NCBI GenBank assembly: GCA_028690665.1 | Contig: JAQVAV010000001.1 | Location: forward strand, 62,001 to 126,000 | Length of the DNA: 64,000 bases | Origin: Paludibacter sp. | GTDB lineage: Bacteria; Bacteroidota; Bacteroidia; Bacteroidales; Paludibacteraceae | Direction: 5' to 3' | Shown: one piece after another, positions 27,292 to 36,624 of the stretch | How positions within the stretch are numbered: position 1 is the stretch's first letter | How the letters are laid out: the number at the start of each line of letters is the position of its first letter | Program-made: the position numbers and the translations under genes | The notes under the pieces: generated by a model | The model's input: only the letters and a program-made list of their open reading frames with translations | Told to the model about the DNA's origin: nothing | The model's database searches: none

Positions 27292-27327
27292 CCTTCCTAA
27301 ATCTCCCGTTGGGAGACTTTTGGAAGG
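27292..27327. repeat. Nested palindrome in the rpoB-rpoC spacer
   Basis: The outer pair CCTTCC/GGAAGG encloses TCTCCC-GTT-GGGAGA. It lies just upstream of the rpoC start on the operon mRNA. Confidence 0.65.
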
Positions 27328-27402
27328 TAATAAATGATATTATTTCAAAAAGTTACATTCATTTGAATGAAACAAAAAATAAATTTTTATATGGACAAAT
27401 GC

Positions 27403-27434
27403 CATCTCTAAATCCCCATTGGAGAATCTAGGGG
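27403..27434. repeat. Imperfect C-rich palindrome after rpoB
   Basis: The stretch CTCTAAATCCCC-ATT-GGAGAATCTAGGGG can fold imperfectly and shares the CTAAATCCCC/TAGGGG words with the other two palindromes of this operon. It abuts the rpoB stop codon. Confidence 0.45.
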
Positions 27435-27437
27435 CTT

Positions 27438-30400
27438 TTAATCCAGACTGATACTCAAACCAAGACCACGGAGCTCGTGCAACAATACGTTGAGCGATTC
27501 CGGGATTCCCGGTATTGGCATTGGATCTCCCTTAACGATAGCCTCATAAGTACGGGCACGTCCCATAACATCGTCCGACTTAACAGTCAGAATTTCCTGC
27601 AAAATATGAGAGGCACCAAATGCTTCAAGCGCCCAAACCTCCATTTCTCCAAAACGCTGACCACCAAACTGAGCTTTACCGCCAAGAGGTTGCTGCGTAA
27701 TAAGTGAGTATGGACCGATTGAACGGGCATGCATTTTATCTTCAACCATGTGACCCAGTTTAAGCATATAGATCACTCCTACCGTAGCAGGCTGGTCGAA
27801 TTGCTCTCCTGTACCACCATCAAAAAGATAAGTCTTTCCGTAACGAGGTAATCCTGCTTTATCTGTCCATTCGTTCAGATCATCCATAGTTGCACCATCG
27901 AAAATCGGAGTTGCAAATTTGAATCCCAGCTCTTTTCCAGCCCAGCCAAGAACAGTTTCAAAAATCTGCCCAAGGTTCATACGAGAAGGCACACCAAGCG
28001 GATTCAATACAATATCAACAGGAGTTCCATCTGCAAGGAACGGCATGTCTTCCTGACGAACAATACGGGATACAATACCCTTATTCCCGTGGCGACCTGC
28101 CATTTTATCTCCAACACGAATCTTACGTTTCTTAGCAATATATACTTTTGCTATTTGTACAATTCCGTTTGGAAGTTCATCTCCGATAGTAATATTGAAT
28201 TTCTGACGTTTAATCTGAGCATCAAGTTCTTTGTACTTTTTCAGATAATTCAGAATCAATTGTTTTATCAATTCATTTTTATGAGCATCTGTTGTCCATT
28301 TGCTCAACTGAACTGTAGAATAATCAATTTCACGAAGACGTTCCGGTGTAAACTTACTATTCCGGGTAATCACATCTGTTCCCAAAAAGTCTTTAACTCC
28401 TGCCGATGTTTTGTCTCCAATTAAAATCATAAGTTTCTCGATCAGAGTTTCACGCAGTACAGCTGCCTGAGTTTCAAACTCTTCATCCAAACGGGGAAGA
28501 ACAGCCTTATCTGCAAGTTTTGATTTACGATTTTTCTGAGCTTTTGAGAACAAACGTTTTCCGATAACAACACCAGACAATGATGGAGTAGCTTTCAATG
28601 AAGCATCTTTTACATCACCTGCTTTATCACCGAAAATTGCGCGAAGCAGTTTTTCTTCCGGCGACGGATCTGATTCTCCTTTAGGAGTAATCTTACCTAT
28701 AATAATATCACCAGGTTCAATCCGTGCTCCAATACGGATAATACCGTTTTCGTCGAGGTCTTTCGTCGCATCTTCGCTGACATTCGGAATATCAGAAGTG
28801 AATTCTTCAACTCCGCGTTTAGTTTCGCGCACATCCAACAATTGTTCAACAACGTGAATTGAAGTAAAGATATCTTCACGCACAACACGTTCGTTGATTA
28901 CAATAGCGTCCTCAAAGTTATAACCTTTCCATGGCATAAAAGCCACTTTCAGGTTCTTTCCAATCGCCAGCTCACCACCCTGAGTAGAATAACCCTCTGT
29001 CAGGATCATTCCTTTTTCAACACGTTGTCCTTTTCTTACAATAGGACGAAGGTCAATTGTTGTATTCTGGTTAGTTTTTTGGAATTTCGGTAGTTTATAT
29101 TCTTTTACAGCCGATTCGAAGCTAACAAAATCTTCCTCCTCGGTTCTGTCATATTTTATTTTGATACATTCTGCATCTACATATTCAACTTCGCCACTTC
29201 CCTCTGCAGTAACCTGAGTTCTCGAATCGCGGATTAGCTGACCTTCGATACCTGTACCCACAATCGGTGATTCGCAACGCAATAAAGGAACTGCCTGACG
29301 CATCATATTCGATCCCATAAGTGCACGGTTTGCATCATCATGTTCGAGAAACGGAATCAGGGCTGCTGCTATAGAAGCAATTTGGGAAGGAGCCACATCC
29401 ATAAGATTTACTTCTTCTGGGCCAACAACCGGAAAATCGGCTTCAAGTCGTGCTTTAACCTTATTTTTGATAAATGCTCCGTTTTCATCCAATGGGGCAT
29501 TTCCCTGAGCAACAATCAGATTTTCCTCTTCTTCTGCAGTGAAATATTGAATGCCGTTTTCCGACAAATCTACTTTACCATCCTGTACCTTACGATAAGG
29601 AGTTTCAATAAATCCAAGATCATTAATCTTTGCATAAATACACAGTGAAGAAATCAAACCGATATTCGGACCTTCAGGAGTTTCAATCGGACAAAGACGT
29701 CCATAGTGTGTATAGTGCACGTCGCGAACCTCAAAACCGGCACGTTCACGAGACAAGCCACCAGGGCCAAGCGCCGACATACGACGTTTGTGGGTAATCT
29801 CGGCCAATGGATTTTGCTGATCCATAAACTGAGACAGCGCATTTGTTCCGAAGAATGAATTGATTACGGAAGAAATACTCTTGGCATTAATCAAATCAAT
29901 CGGAGTAAACACCTCGTTATCACGCACATTCATGCGTTCACGGATCGTACGTGCCATACGCGACAAACCAACTCCAAACTGATTGTAAAGTTGTTCGCCC
30001 ACTGTACGTACACGACGATTGCTCAAGTGGTCAATATCATCAACATCTGCCTTTGAATTAATCAACTCAATCAGATATTTAATGATTTCGATAATATCTT
30101 CTTTTGTCAGAACTTTGATATCCGGATCAATATCCAGATTCAGTTTACGGTTAATGCGGAAACGTCCGACATCTCCCAAATCATAACGCTTTTCAGAAAA
30201 GAAAAGGTTGTTAATAACTTCACGGGCTGTTGAATCATCAGCAGGTAAAGCGTTACGTAACTGACGGTAGATATATAATACAGCTTCTTTTTCTGAATTA
30301 CTCGGGTCTTTTTGAAGTGTATTGTAAATGATTGCATAATCATTTTGATTTGCATCAGCTTTGTGAAGCAAAATAGTCTGAGTTCCTGAATCGATAATTT

Positions 30401-31250
30401 CATCGATATGATGATTTTCGAGAACTGTTTCACGATCAATGATTACTTCGTTACGTTCAATACTTACAACCTCGCCGGTATCTTCATCCACAAAGTCTTC
30501 AATCCATGTTTTCAAAACACGTGCAGCAAGCGTTTGTCCAACAGCCTTTTTCAAAGCTGTCTTACTAACTTTTACTTCTTCTGCAAGGTTGAAAATTTCG
30601 AGAATATCTTTATCACTTTCGAAACCAATAGCGCGTAACAAGGTAGTTACAGGTAATTTCTTTTTACGGTCAATATAGGCATACATGACATTGTTGATGT
30701 CAGTTGCAAATTCGATCCACGATCCACGGAACGGGATAATACGTGCCGAATAAAGTTTTGTACCATTAGCATGAACGCTTTGCCCAAAGAAAACACCCGG
30801 TGAACGGTGTAGCTGGGAAACGATAACACGTTCCGCTCCATTGATAACAAATGTACCTTTCGGAGTCATATATGGAATAGGACCCAGATATACATCCTGA
30901 ATAACCGTATCGAAATCCTCGTGATCCGGATCGGTACAATATAATTTTAATTTTGCTTTCAGCGGAACGCTGTAAGTCAAACCGCGGTCGATACATTCTT
31001 CGATGGAATAGCGGGGAGGATCCACATAATAATCGAGGAACTCAAGTATGAAGTTATTTCTTGTATCGGCAATAGGAAAGTTTTCGGAAAAGACCTTATA
31101 CAGACCCTCAGTTTTTCTTTTTTCAGGAGCGGTGTCCATCTGAAAAAAGTCTTGGAAAGATTTTAATTGTACTTCCAGAAAATCAGGGTATTCAAGCTGA
31201 TTTTTAATTGAAGCAAAATTGATCCTTTGTTTATTGGTTATTGAAGACAT
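27438..31250 (-). CDS. rpoB: DNA-directed RNA polymerase subunit beta
   Basis: A 1270-aa RpoB counted from ATG 31250; an in-frame TTG two codons upstream is less likely. Typical segments include the rifampicin-pocket region [20 protein letters not shown] followed by [13 protein letters not shown], the GNKGIVSRI switch segment, and the C-terminal [20 protein letters not shown]. The histidine, serine and leucine positions of the rifampicin cluster look wild type. It is the catalytic partner of RpoC. It lies in the conserved rplL-rpoB-rpoC order, with a strong palindrome in the rplL-rpoB gap. Confidence 0.99.
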   Translation of the reverse strand: MSSITNKQRINFASIKNQLEYPDFLEVQLKSFQDFFQMDTAPEKRKTEGLYKVFSENFPIADTRNNFILEFLDYYVDPPRYSIEECIDRGLTYSVPLKAKLKLYCTDPDHEDFDTVIQDVYLGPIPYMTPKGTFVINGAERVIVSQLHRSPGVFFGQSVHANGTKLYSARIIPFRGSWIEFATDINNVMYAYIDRKKKLPVTTLLRAIGFESDKDILEIFNLAEEVKVSKTALKKAVGQTLAARVLKTWIEDFVDEDTGEVVSIERNEVIIDRETVLENHHIDEIIDSGTQTILLHKADANQNDYAIIYNTLQKDPSNSEKEAVLYIYRQLRNALPADDSTAREVINNLFFSEKRYDLGDVGRFRINRKLNLDIDPDIKVLTKEDIIEIIKYLIELINSKADVDDIDHLSNRRVRTVGEQLYNQFGVGLSRMARTIRERMNVRDNEVFTPIDLINAKSISSVINSFFGTNALSQFMDQQNPLAEITHKRRMSALGPGGLSRERAGFEVRDVHYTHYGRLCPIETPEGPNIGLISSLCIYAKINDLGFIETPYRKVQDGKVDLSENGIQYFTAEEEENLIVAQGNAPLDENGAFIKNKVKARLEADFPVVGPEEVNLMDVAPSQIASIAAALIPFLEHDDANRALMGSNMMRQAVPLLRCESPIVGTGIEGQLIRDSRTQVTAEGSGEVEYVDAECIKIKYDRTEEEDFVSFESAVKEYKLPKFQKTNQNTTIDLRPIVRKGQRVEKGMILTEGYSTQGGELAIGKNLKVAFMPWKGYNFEDAIVINERVVREDIFTSIHVVEQLLDVRETKRGVEEFTSDIPNVSEDATKDLDENGIIRIGARIEPGDIIIGKITPKGESDPSPEEKLLRAIFGDKAGDVKDASLKATPSLSGVVIGKRLFSKAQKNRKSKLADKAVLPRLDEEFETQAAVLRETLIEKLMILIGDKTSAGVKDFLGTDVITRNSKFTPERLREIDYSTVQLSKWTTDAHKNELIKQLILNYLKKYKELDAQIKRQKFNITIGDELPNGIVQIAKVYIAKKRKIRVGDKMAGRHGNKGIVSRIVRQEDMPFLADGTPVDIVLNPLGVPSRMNLGQIFETVLGWAGKELGFKFATPIFDGATMDDLNEWTDKAGLPRYGKTYLFDGGTGEQFDQPATVGVIYMLKLGHMVEDKMHARSIGPYSLITQQPLGGKAQFGGQRFGEMEVWALEAFGASHILQEILTVKSDDVMGRARTYEAIVKGDPMPIPGIPESLNVLLHELRGLGLSISLD

Positions 31251-31304
31251 TTTCAATGAGGTTATGTGTATGCGATGAACTCAATTATTTTATAGACAAG
31301 AAAA

Positions 31305-31339
31305 GGTTTAGAATCCCCCTATATGGGGGAATCTAAACC
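31305..31339. repeat. 15-bp palindrome between rplL and rpoB
   Basis: GGTTTAGAATCCCCC (31305-31319) and GGGGGAATCTAAACC (31325-31339) pair with one mismatch around a 5-base loop. It lies in the position where other bacteria have an attenuator or RNase III site between rplL and rpoB. No T-run follows on the minus strand. Confidence 0.8.
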
Positions 31340-31362
31340 AAAGACCTGATAATCAGGCGATA

Positions 31363-31737
31363 TTATTTAAGTTCAACTTCAGCTCCGCCTTCAGTCAAAG
31401 ACTTTTTCAAGGTTTCTGCTTCGTCTTTTGCTATACCTTCTTTGATTGCAGAAGGTGCTGAATCAACTAAATCTTTAGCTTCTTTCAAACCAAGACCAGT
31501 CAACTCTTTTACTAATTTTACGATTGCTAATTTATTAGCACCGGCGCTTTTCAAAATTACATCGAAAGATGATTTTTCTTCAACTGTGGCGGCACCAGCA
31601 GCAGGACCTGCAGCAACAGCAACAGCTGCAGCGGCTGGTTCGATACCATATTCGTCTTTCAAAATTTGAGCTAACTCATTTACTTCTTTAACTGTTAAGT
31701 TAACCAATTGTTCTGCAAAAGCTTTCAAATCTGCCAT
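31363..31737 (-). CDS. rplL: 50S ribosomal protein L7/L12
   Basis: A 124-aa stalk protein. The N-terminal dimerisation helices ([16 protein letters not shown]) are joined by an alanine-rich hinge (residues 35-52) to the C-terminal factor-binding domain, with the conserved [20 protein letters not shown] segment. It binds L10 in several copies and recruits translation GTPases. It follows rplJ by 54 nt. Confidence 0.98.
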   Translation of the reverse strand: MADLKAFAEQLVNLTVKEVNELAQILKDEYGIEPAAAAVAVAAGPAAGAATVEEKSSFDVILKSAGANKLAIVKLVKELTGLGLKEAKDLVDSAPSAIKEGIAKDEAETLKKSLTEGGAEVELK

Positions 31738-31791
31738 TTTTGTTTATGTTTTATAAATTTATTTTTTAATTAAAATATAAGAGAGAATTTA

Positions 31792-32313
31792 TTATCTTTC
31801 GGCCAATGTCTGTAACACGCCATGGATAGTACTTCCTCCTGATTGGAGTGCGGACACAACGTTCTTAGCAGGCGATTGCAAGAGTGCAATAACCTCTGCG
31901 ATAAGATCGTTCTTGCTCTTCACATGGATTAAAGTTTCCAATTGACCTTCGCCAATATAGAAGCTTTGTTCAACATAAGCAGCTTTCAACAATGGTTTTT
32001 TGCTCTTGCTATTTTTACTGAATTCTTTAATCAGTTTAGCAGGTGCATTACCTGTATTCGAAAGCATTACTGATGTTTCACCTTTCAGAGAATCATAAAG
32101 TTCGCTGAAATCCACAGTAGAGTTTTCTAATGCTTTTTTAAGCAATGTGTTTTTAACAACCAAGAGTCTGACATCTTCTTTGTAGCATACACGACGTAAA
32201 TCACTGGTTTCCGTAGCATTTAAGCCACCAATATCAGCCAAATAGAAGTGTGCATACTCATTAATAGTCGACTCTAATTGTTCTATAATAGTGCTTTTAT
32301 CTTCCTTTTTCAT
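31792..32313 (-). CDS. rplJ: 50S ribosomal protein L10
   Basis: A 173-aa L10, anchor of the L7/L12 stalk on 23S rRNA. It has the N-terminal rRNA-binding part (LADIGGLNATETSDLRRVCY, LVVKNTLLKKAL) and the C-terminal helix for L12 dimers (VVSALQSGGSTIHGVLQTLA). It follows rplA by 12 nt. Confidence 0.97.
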   Translation of the reverse strand: MKKEDKSTIIEQLESTINEYAHFYLADIGGLNATETSDLRRVCYKEDVRLLVVKNTLLKKALENSTVDFSELYDSLKGETSVMLSNTGNAPAKLIKEFSKNSKSKKPLLKAAYVEQSFYIGEGQLETLIHVKSKNDLIAEVIALLQSPAKNVVSALQSGGSTIHGVLQTLAER

Positions 32314-32325
32314 AAACTTTTAATT

Positions 32326-33021
32326 TTATTCTTCAACTGATTTTGGGTCAATTTTAATACCCGCACTCATTGTGCTTGAAAGATAAATGCTCTTTACATA
32401 AGTACCTTTGGCCGAAGTAGGCTTCAATTTCATCAAAGTAGAAATAAATTCTTTGGCATTTTCTACTATCTGATCAGCAGTGAAAGACACTTTTCCGATT
32501 GATGTATGAACAATACCTGTTTTATCTACTTTAAAATCAATTTTACCTTGTTTTACTTCTTTTACAGCTTTACCTACTTCATTGGTAACAGTTCCGCTCT
32601 TAGGATTTGGCATCAATCCACGAGGACCAAGTACACGACCCAAAGCTCCTAATTTACCCATGATAGCAGGCATGGTGATGATAACATCAACATCTGTCCA
32701 GCCACCTTTTATTTTATCGATATATTCATCGAGTCCTACATAGTCGGCGCCGGCTTCTTTAGCAGCTGCTTCCTGATCGGGAGTACATAATGCAAGAACC
32801 CTTACTTGTTTACCGGTTCCGTTTGGTAACGAAACAACACCGCGTACCATTTGATTGGCCTTACGTGGGTCAACACCTAAGCGTACATCAATATCAACAG
32901 AAGCATCGAATTTTGTAAATGTAATTTCTTTTACTAATCCAGCAGCTTCCACGAGAGAATAGGTTTTTCCTGCTTCAATTTTTTCTAAAGCCAACCTTTT
33001 ATTTTTTGTCAGTTTACTCAT
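32326..33021 (-). CDS. rplA: 50S ribosomal protein L1
   Basis: A 231-aa L1 of the mobile ribosome stalk next to the E site. Typical stretches are [39 protein letters not shown] and the [20 protein letters not shown] ending. L1 often represses its own rplKA mRNA by binding a leader mimic of the rRNA; I did not identify such a site here. It follows rplK by 17 nt. Confidence 0.98.
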   Translation of the reverse strand: MSKLTKNKRLALEKIEAGKTYSLVEAAGLVKEITFTKFDASVDIDVRLGVDPRKANQMVRGVVSLPNGTGKQVRVLALCTPDQEAAAKEAGADYVGLDEYIDKIKGGWTDVDVIITMPAIMGKLGALGRVLGPRGLMPNPKSGTVTNEVGKAVKEVKQGKIDFKVDKTGIVHTSIGKVSFTADQIVENAKEFISTLMKLKPTSAKGTYVKSIYLSSTMSAGIKIDPKSVEE

Positions 33022-33038
33022 TGTAATTGAAGTGTTAA

Positions 33039-33482
33039 TTAATTAATACCCGGAAATTCACCTTTTACGGTGATACCCATACTTCTTGCTGTACCTGCAA
33101 CCATTTTCATAGCTGCATTCAATTCAAAACAATTCAAATCGGTCATTTTGTCTTCAGCGATAACTTTTACCTGATCCCAAGTAATTTCAGCTACCTTTTT
33201 ACGGTTTGGTTCAGCCGAACCGCTTTTTAGTTTTGCCACTTCCAGTAGCTGAATAGCAACAGGAGGTGTTTTAACAACGAAATCGAATGATTTGTCAGAA
33301 TAATAAGTGATGACAACAGGTAATACTTTACCTGCCTTGTCCTGGGTTCTGGCATTAAATTGTTTGCAAAACTCCATAATATTGATCCCTTTAGAACCGA
33401 GTGCAGGTCCTACCGGGGGAGATGGGTTTGCCGCACCTCCTTTAATCTGCAATTTAATAAGTCCAGCAATTTCTTTAGCCAT
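33039..33482 (-). CDS. rplK: 50S ribosomal protein L11
   Basis: A 147-aa L11 of the GTPase-associated centre. The glycine/proline-rich N-terminus ([20 protein letters not shown], then [18 protein letters not shown]) and the C-terminal rRNA-binding domain ([12 protein letters not shown]) are intact. It begins 54 nt after the nusG stop and is in the same operon. Confidence 0.98.
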   Translation of the reverse strand: MAKEIAGLIKLQIKGGAANPSPPVGPALGSKGINIMEFCKQFNARTQDKAGKVLPVVITYYSDKSFDFVVKTPPVAIQLLEVAKLKSGSAEPNRKKVAEITWDQVKVIAEDKMTDLNCFELNAAMKMVAGTARSMGITVKGEFPGIN

Positions 33483-33536
33483 TTTTTAAAATTTTGAAGT
33501 TAATGAAGAATAATACTTACTTGTAACAGAGTAAGA

Positions 33537-34088
33537 CTATTCCTTTTCTACCTGCGTAAACGCTAATTCGAGCGGAGTTTTCCGTCCGAATATCATAACC
33601 ATAACTTTGAGTTTTTTCTTCTCGGTATTTACTTCCTCAATAATTCCACTGAATCCGGTAAACGGACCAAAAATTACCTTCACCGTTTCGCCCACAAAAT
33701 AAGGGGTAAGAATTTCTTCTCCGATTTCCTGAAGATCGTCAACAGTACCAAGAATCTTATTCACTTCCGATTGACGAACAGGAATAGGTTCATGATTGTT
33801 TTTCTCTTCAAGAAATCCGATAACGTTGGGGGTGTTTCTTAAATGATGAGGAACTTCACCAATAAGATTGGCTTCAATTAAGACATATCCCGGCATACAA
33901 CTACGTTCTTTCGTAATTTTTTTGCCATTACGAATTTGATACACCTTTTCAGTCGGGATAAGTACCTGATTAACATATAAGCCCAAGTCGGAGTTTTTGA
34001 TTTCTGCTTCAATATACTCTTTTACCTTGTTCTCTTTACCACTAATGGCACGCATGACGTACCATTTGAAATTTGTTGTTTCCGACAC
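33537..34088 (-). CDS. nusG: Transcription termination/antitermination protein NusG, GTG start with strong SD
   Basis: A 183-aa NusG: NGN domain (residues 5-110, KWYVMRAISGKENKVKEYIE) and KOW domain (130-181, FVGETVKVIFGPFTGFSGII). It binds RNA polymerase to control pausing and couples to ribosomal protein S10 or Rho. The first codon is GTG at 34088. On the minus strand an AGGAGGG Shine-Dalgarno sequence (34095-34101) precedes it by 6 nt, which decides the start. Such a strong SD is rare among the genes of this window. It follows secE by 19 nt. Confidence 0.96.
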   Translation of the reverse strand: MSETTNFKWYVMRAISGKENKVKEYIEAEIKNSDLGLYVNQVLIPTEKVYQIRNGKKITKERSCMPGYVLIEANLIGEVPHHLRNTPNVIGFLEEKNNHEPIPVRQSEVNKILGTVDDLQEIGEEILTPYFVGETVKVIFGPFTGFSGIIEEVNTEKKKLKVMVMIFGRKTPLELAFTQVEKE

Positions 34089-34094
34089 TAGTAA

Positions 34095-34101
34095 CCCTCC
34101 T
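34095..34101 (-). promoter_or_regulatory. Strong Shine-Dalgarno sequence of nusG
   Basis: AGGAGGG on the minus strand, 6 nt before the GTG start. Most genes in the window have no SD. Confidence 0.85.
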
Positions 34102-34107
34102 AAAAAA

Positions 34108-34302
34108 TTATTTCAAAAATTCGTAGATGATTGTCATAATACGCTCAAATGCGAGGTCCATAACCCACACCAATAATGCGAGTATGATGGAAGCAATCAA
34201 AACTACTATTGCACTGTTGGTCAGTTCCGGACGCGAAGGCCAAGACACTTTATGAACCAGCTCTGAGTATGACTCTTTGATATAGTTAATTACTTTACTC
34301 AT
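34108..34302 (-). CDS. secE: Preprotein translocase subunit SecE
   Basis: A 64-aa SecE starting at MSKVINYIKESY; an upstream in-frame extension would run into the tRNA-Trp region and is rejected. The amphipathic helix with the conserved VSWPSRPEL motif is followed by a single transmembrane helix (SAIVVLIASIILALLVWVMD). It clamps the two halves of SecY in the inner membrane. It lies between tRNA-Trp and nusG, the classical order. Confidence 0.96.
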   Translation of the reverse strand: MSKVINYIKESYSELVHKVSWPSRPELTNSAIVVLIASIILALLVWVMDLAFERIMTIIYEFLK

Positions 34303-34320
34303 ATATATAAATATATTTTG

Positions 34321-34393
34321 CACGGGCAGAGAGGCTCGAACTCCCGACACCTGGTTTTGGAGACCAGTGCTCTACCAACTGAGCTACGCCCGT
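34321..34393 (-). tRNA. tRNA-Trp (anticodon CCA)
   Basis: A 73-nt cloverleaf: acceptor ACGGGCG/TGCCCGT, D-arm GCTCAGTTGGTAGAGC, anticodon stem CTGGT/ACCAG with loop CTCCAAA (anticodon CCA), and T-arm with TTCGAGC. The discriminator base is G; no full CCA is encoded (GCA follows). Confidence 0.97.
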
Positions 34394-34401
34394 ATAATTC
34401 C

Positions 34402-34423
34402 CGGTTTCCTAAAAAGAAAACCG
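34402..34423. other. Small hairpin between tuf and tRNA-Trp
   Basis: CGGTTT (34402-34407) and AAACCG (34418-34423) form a 6-bp stem on the transcript between tuf and tRNA-Trp. No T-run follows on the minus strand, so processing is more likely than termination. Confidence 0.35.
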
Positions 34424-34466
34424 AGATATTTATTTATAAAATAACCCTGTATTAAGGATATTTTTA

Positions 34467-35654
34467 TTAGTCTAACAATTCAGTGATCTGACCAGAACCT
34501 ACTGTACGTCCACCTTCACGGATAGCGAAACGCAAACCCACGCTACAAGCTACCGGATAAATAAGAGTTACAGTGATTTCCAAGTTATCACCTGGCATAA
34601 CCATTTCAGTTCCTTCTGGCAAAGTAATTTCACCAGTTACGTCCAATGTACGGATGTAGAACTGAGGACGATATTTGTTATGGAATGGAGTATGACGACC
34701 ACCTTCTTCTTTTTTCAGGATATAAACAGCAGCCTTGAATTTAGTGTGAGGAGTTACTTTTCCCGGGTGAGTGATAACCATACCACGTTTGATTTCATTT
34801 TTATCAATACCACGGAGAAGCAAACCTACATTGTCACCAGCCTGACCTTCGTCAAGAATTTTGCGGAACATTTCAACTCCTGTAACAACTGATTTTTTAG
34901 CTTCATGTCCAAGACCGATAATCTGAACTTCTTCACCTGTTTTGATAACACCTGTTTCGATACGACCTGTAGCAACAGTACCACGACCAGTGATTGAGAA
35001 CACATCTTCAACCGGCATAAGGAATGGTTTATCAATTGCACGTTCAGGCAATTCAATCCATGTATCTACAGCATCCATCAATTCCATGATTTTATCTTCC
35101 CACTGAGGAACTCCGTTCAATGCACCAAGTGCAGAACCGCGAATAATAGGAGTATTATCACCATCGAATTCATAGAAGTTAAGAAGTTCACGCATTTCCA
35201 TTTCTACAAGTTCCAACATTTCTTCGTCATCAACCATATCACATTTGTTCATGAATACAACGATACGAGGAACGTTTACCTGACGAGCCAAAAGAATATG
35301 TTCACGTGTTTGAGGCATAGGGCCATCAGTAGCAGCTACTACAATGATAGCACCATCCATCTGAGCAGCACCAGTAACCATGTTTTTCACATAGTCAGCG
35401 TGTCCCGGACAGTCTACGTGTGCGTAGTGACGGCTTGCTGTTTGATATTCTACGTGTGCAGTGTTGATAGTGATACCACGTTCTTTTTCTTCCGGAGCAT
35501 TATCGATAGAATCGAATGAACGCAACTCAGAAAGTCCTTTTTTTGCAAGCACGGTTGTGATTGCAGCAGTCAAAGTAGTTTTACCGTGGTCTACGTGCCC
35601 AATGGTACCTACGTTAACGTGAGGTTTTGACCTGTCAAATTTTTCTTTTGCCAT
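34467..35654 (-). CDS. tuf: Elongation factor Tu
   Basis: A 395-aa EF-Tu. The GTPase motifs are GHVDHGKTT (P-loop), RGITI (switch I), DCPGH (switch II), NKCD and SA-type G5; domains 2 and 3 are complete ([20 protein letters not shown], ending [11 protein letters not shown]). It brings aminoacyl-tRNA to the ribosome. It lies downstream of tRNA-Thr(GGT) and upstream of tRNA-Trp, the same context as tufB of enterobacteria. Confidence 0.99.
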   Translation of the reverse strand: MAKEKFDRSKPHVNVGTIGHVDHGKTTLTAAITTVLAKKGLSELRSFDSIDNAPEEKERGITINTAHVEYQTASRHYAHVDCPGHADYVKNMVTGAAQMDGAIIVVAATDGPMPQTREHILLARQVNVPRIVVFMNKCDMVDDEEMLELVEMEMRELLNFYEFDGDNTPIIRGSALGALNGVPQWEDKIMELMDAVDTWIELPERAIDKPFLMPVEDVFSITGRGTVATGRIETGVIKTGEEVQIIGLGHEAKKSVVTGVEMFRKILDEGQAGDNVGLLLRGIDKNEIKRGMVITHPGKVTPHTKFKAAVYILKKEEGGRHTPFHNKYRPQFYIRTLDVTGEITLPEGTEMVMPGDNLEITVTLIYPVACSVGLRFAIREGGRTVGSGQITELLD

Positions 35655-35709
35655 AACTCAAAGATTATTTTAAAAATTAATTATATGTTTTATAAAAGCT
35701 TACAAAGTG

Positions 35710-35781
<72 letters not shown>

Positions 35782-35823
35782 AAAAAAGAAGCGAAAAAAG
35801 CTTTGCAATATCGCTTCTTTTTT
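35782..35823 (-). terminator. 13-bp hairpin wedged between tRNA-Gly and tRNA-Thr(GGT)
   Basis: AAAAAAGAAGCGA (35782-35794) and TCGCTTCTTTTTT (35811-35823) are perfect complements around a 16-base loop. On the minus strand it has intrinsic-terminator form (GC core, T6 tail) and ends exactly at the base before tRNA-Thr. Because tuf lies downstream, partial attenuation or an RNA processing site is more likely than full termination. Confidence 0.55.
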
Positions 35824-35826
35824 CAG

Positions 35827-35899
35827 AGCGGAAGACGGGGCTCAAACCCGCGACCCTCAGCTTGGAAGGCTAATGCTCTATCAACTGAGCTACTTCCGC
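35827..35899 (-). tRNA. tRNA-Gly (anticodon TCC)
   Basis: A 73-nt cloverleaf: acceptor GCGGAAG/CTTCCGC, D-arm GCTCAGTTGATAGAGC, anticodon stem TTAGC/GCTGA with loop CTTCCAA (anticodon TCC), and T-loop TTTGAGC. Confidence 0.96.
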
Positions 35900-35994
35900 A
35901 AATTTAATGTACCAATTTTAAAATTTGCCAATATGCCAATCTATAAAATCGGCCGAATCAATATTGACACATTAATCCATTAGCAAATTGGTAG

Positions 35995-36077
35995 TGGGCA
36001 GTGATGGATTCGAACCACCGAAGTCGAAAGACAGCTGAGTTACAGTCAGCCCCATTTGGCCACTCTGGTAACTGCCC
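35995..36077 (-). tRNA. tRNA-Tyr (anticodon GTA)
   Basis: An 83-nt type II tRNA with a long variable arm: acceptor GGGCAGT/ACTGCCC, anticodon stem GCTGA/TCAGC with loop CTGTAAC (anticodon GTA), T-loop TTCGAAT, discriminator A. Confidence 0.97.
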
Positions 36078-36120
36078 ATTATCTTTTTTAATAATAAATA
36101 CCGCCGTTTTTATTATTTCG

Positions 36121-36194
36121 AGCCTCTTGTCGGATTCGAACCAACGACCCCGAGATTACAAATCACGTGCTCTGGCCAGCTGAGCTAAAGAGGC
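36121..36194 (-). tRNA. tRNA-Thr (anticodon TGT)
   Basis: A 74-nt cloverleaf: acceptor GCCTCTT/AAGAGGC, D-arm GCTCAGCTGGCCAGAGC, anticodon loop TTTGTAA (anticodon TGT) on a stem with one T-T mismatch, and T-loop TTCGAAT. It is the first gene of the tRNA-tuf operon. Confidence 0.95.
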
Positions 36195-36229
36195 AAACTC
36201 ATTGTTTTATAAGACTCTTACAGTCTAAA

Positions 36230-36261
36230 AAGCCGTTTAAATACTGCTATTCAAACGGCTT
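36230..36261 (-). terminator. Terminator of rpsU-xerC-hpf that overlaps the start of the tRNA operon
   Basis: On the minus strand AAGCCGTTT (36261-36253) pairs with AAACGGCTT (36238-36230), followed by TTTTT. It lies downstream of the hpf stop and directly after the -7 box of the tRNA operon (36263-36270). Confidence 0.7.
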
Positions 36262-36262
36262 G

Positions 36263-36293
36263 CAAATGTACGAATTTATTTTGTTCTACAAAA
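36263..36293 (-). promoter_or_regulatory. Promoter of the tRNA-Thr-Tyr-Gly-Thr-tuf operon
   Basis: On the minus strand TTTTG (36293-36289) and TACATTTG (36270-36263) are 18 nt apart, a close match to the -33/-7 consensus. Transcription should start near 36257, inside the left arm of the hairpin at 36230-36261. Confidence 0.7.
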
Positions 36294-36309
36294 TATTTCT
36301 ATAAAAAAT

Positions 36310-36609
36310 TTATTTGTTTGATACTTTTTCTTTGTATTTACGAATTTGTTTTTCCAGTGCATCTACAGACAGATCAATAGCTTCTTCAAAGGTATCACAT
36401 GTTTTTGATGCAAAAAAATCACTATTTGGTATGGTAATTTTTATTTCAGCTTCTTTATTAACTGAGGTTTCCGGTTTTACTACTTTTAAATAAACTTCAA
36501 TATTAATAATCTCATCAAAGAATTTTTCCAATTTTGCCGTCTTTTTTGCAATATATGCTTCAAGTGCTTTGGTTGCATCAAAATTGATGGACTGAATTCT
36601 CGCTTTCAT
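36310..36609 (-). CDS. hpf: Ribosome hibernation promoting factor, short form
   Basis: A 99-aa HPF/RaiA-fold protein (KARIQSINFDATKALEAYIA, LEKFFDEIINIEVYLKVV, SDFFASKTCDTFEEAIDLSV). It binds the 30S decoding region in stationary phase; the short form lacks the C-terminal dimerisation domain of long HPFs. The start is set by an AGGAGGT sequence 4 nt before the ATG, one of only two strong SDs that I found in the window. It follows xerC by 15 nt. A terminator lies about 50 nt downstream. Confidence 0.93.
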   Translation of the reverse strand: MKARIQSINFDATKALEAYIAKKTAKLEKFFDEIINIEVYLKVVKPETSVNKEAEIKITIPNSDFFASKTCDTFEEAIDLSVDALEKQIRKYKEKVSNK

Positions 36610-36612
36610 ATC

Positions 36613-36619
36613 TACCTCC
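36613..36619 (-). promoter_or_regulatory. Strong Shine-Dalgarno sequence of hpf
   Basis: AGGAGGT on the minus strand, between the xerC stop and the hpf ATG at 36609. Confidence 0.85.
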
Positions 36620-36624
36620 TTTTT

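Noticed and set aside
34303-34350. Longer SecE starting upstream
   Set aside because: The extension reaches into the 3' part of tRNA-Trp and is not conserved in type; SecE normally starts MSKVINYIKE-like.
35900-35994. A further gene or structured RNA between tRNA-Gly and tRNA-Tyr
   Set aside because: Only AT-rich words of the type CCAATTT and CACATTAAT are seen, similar to words before tyrA; no stable fold or ORF.
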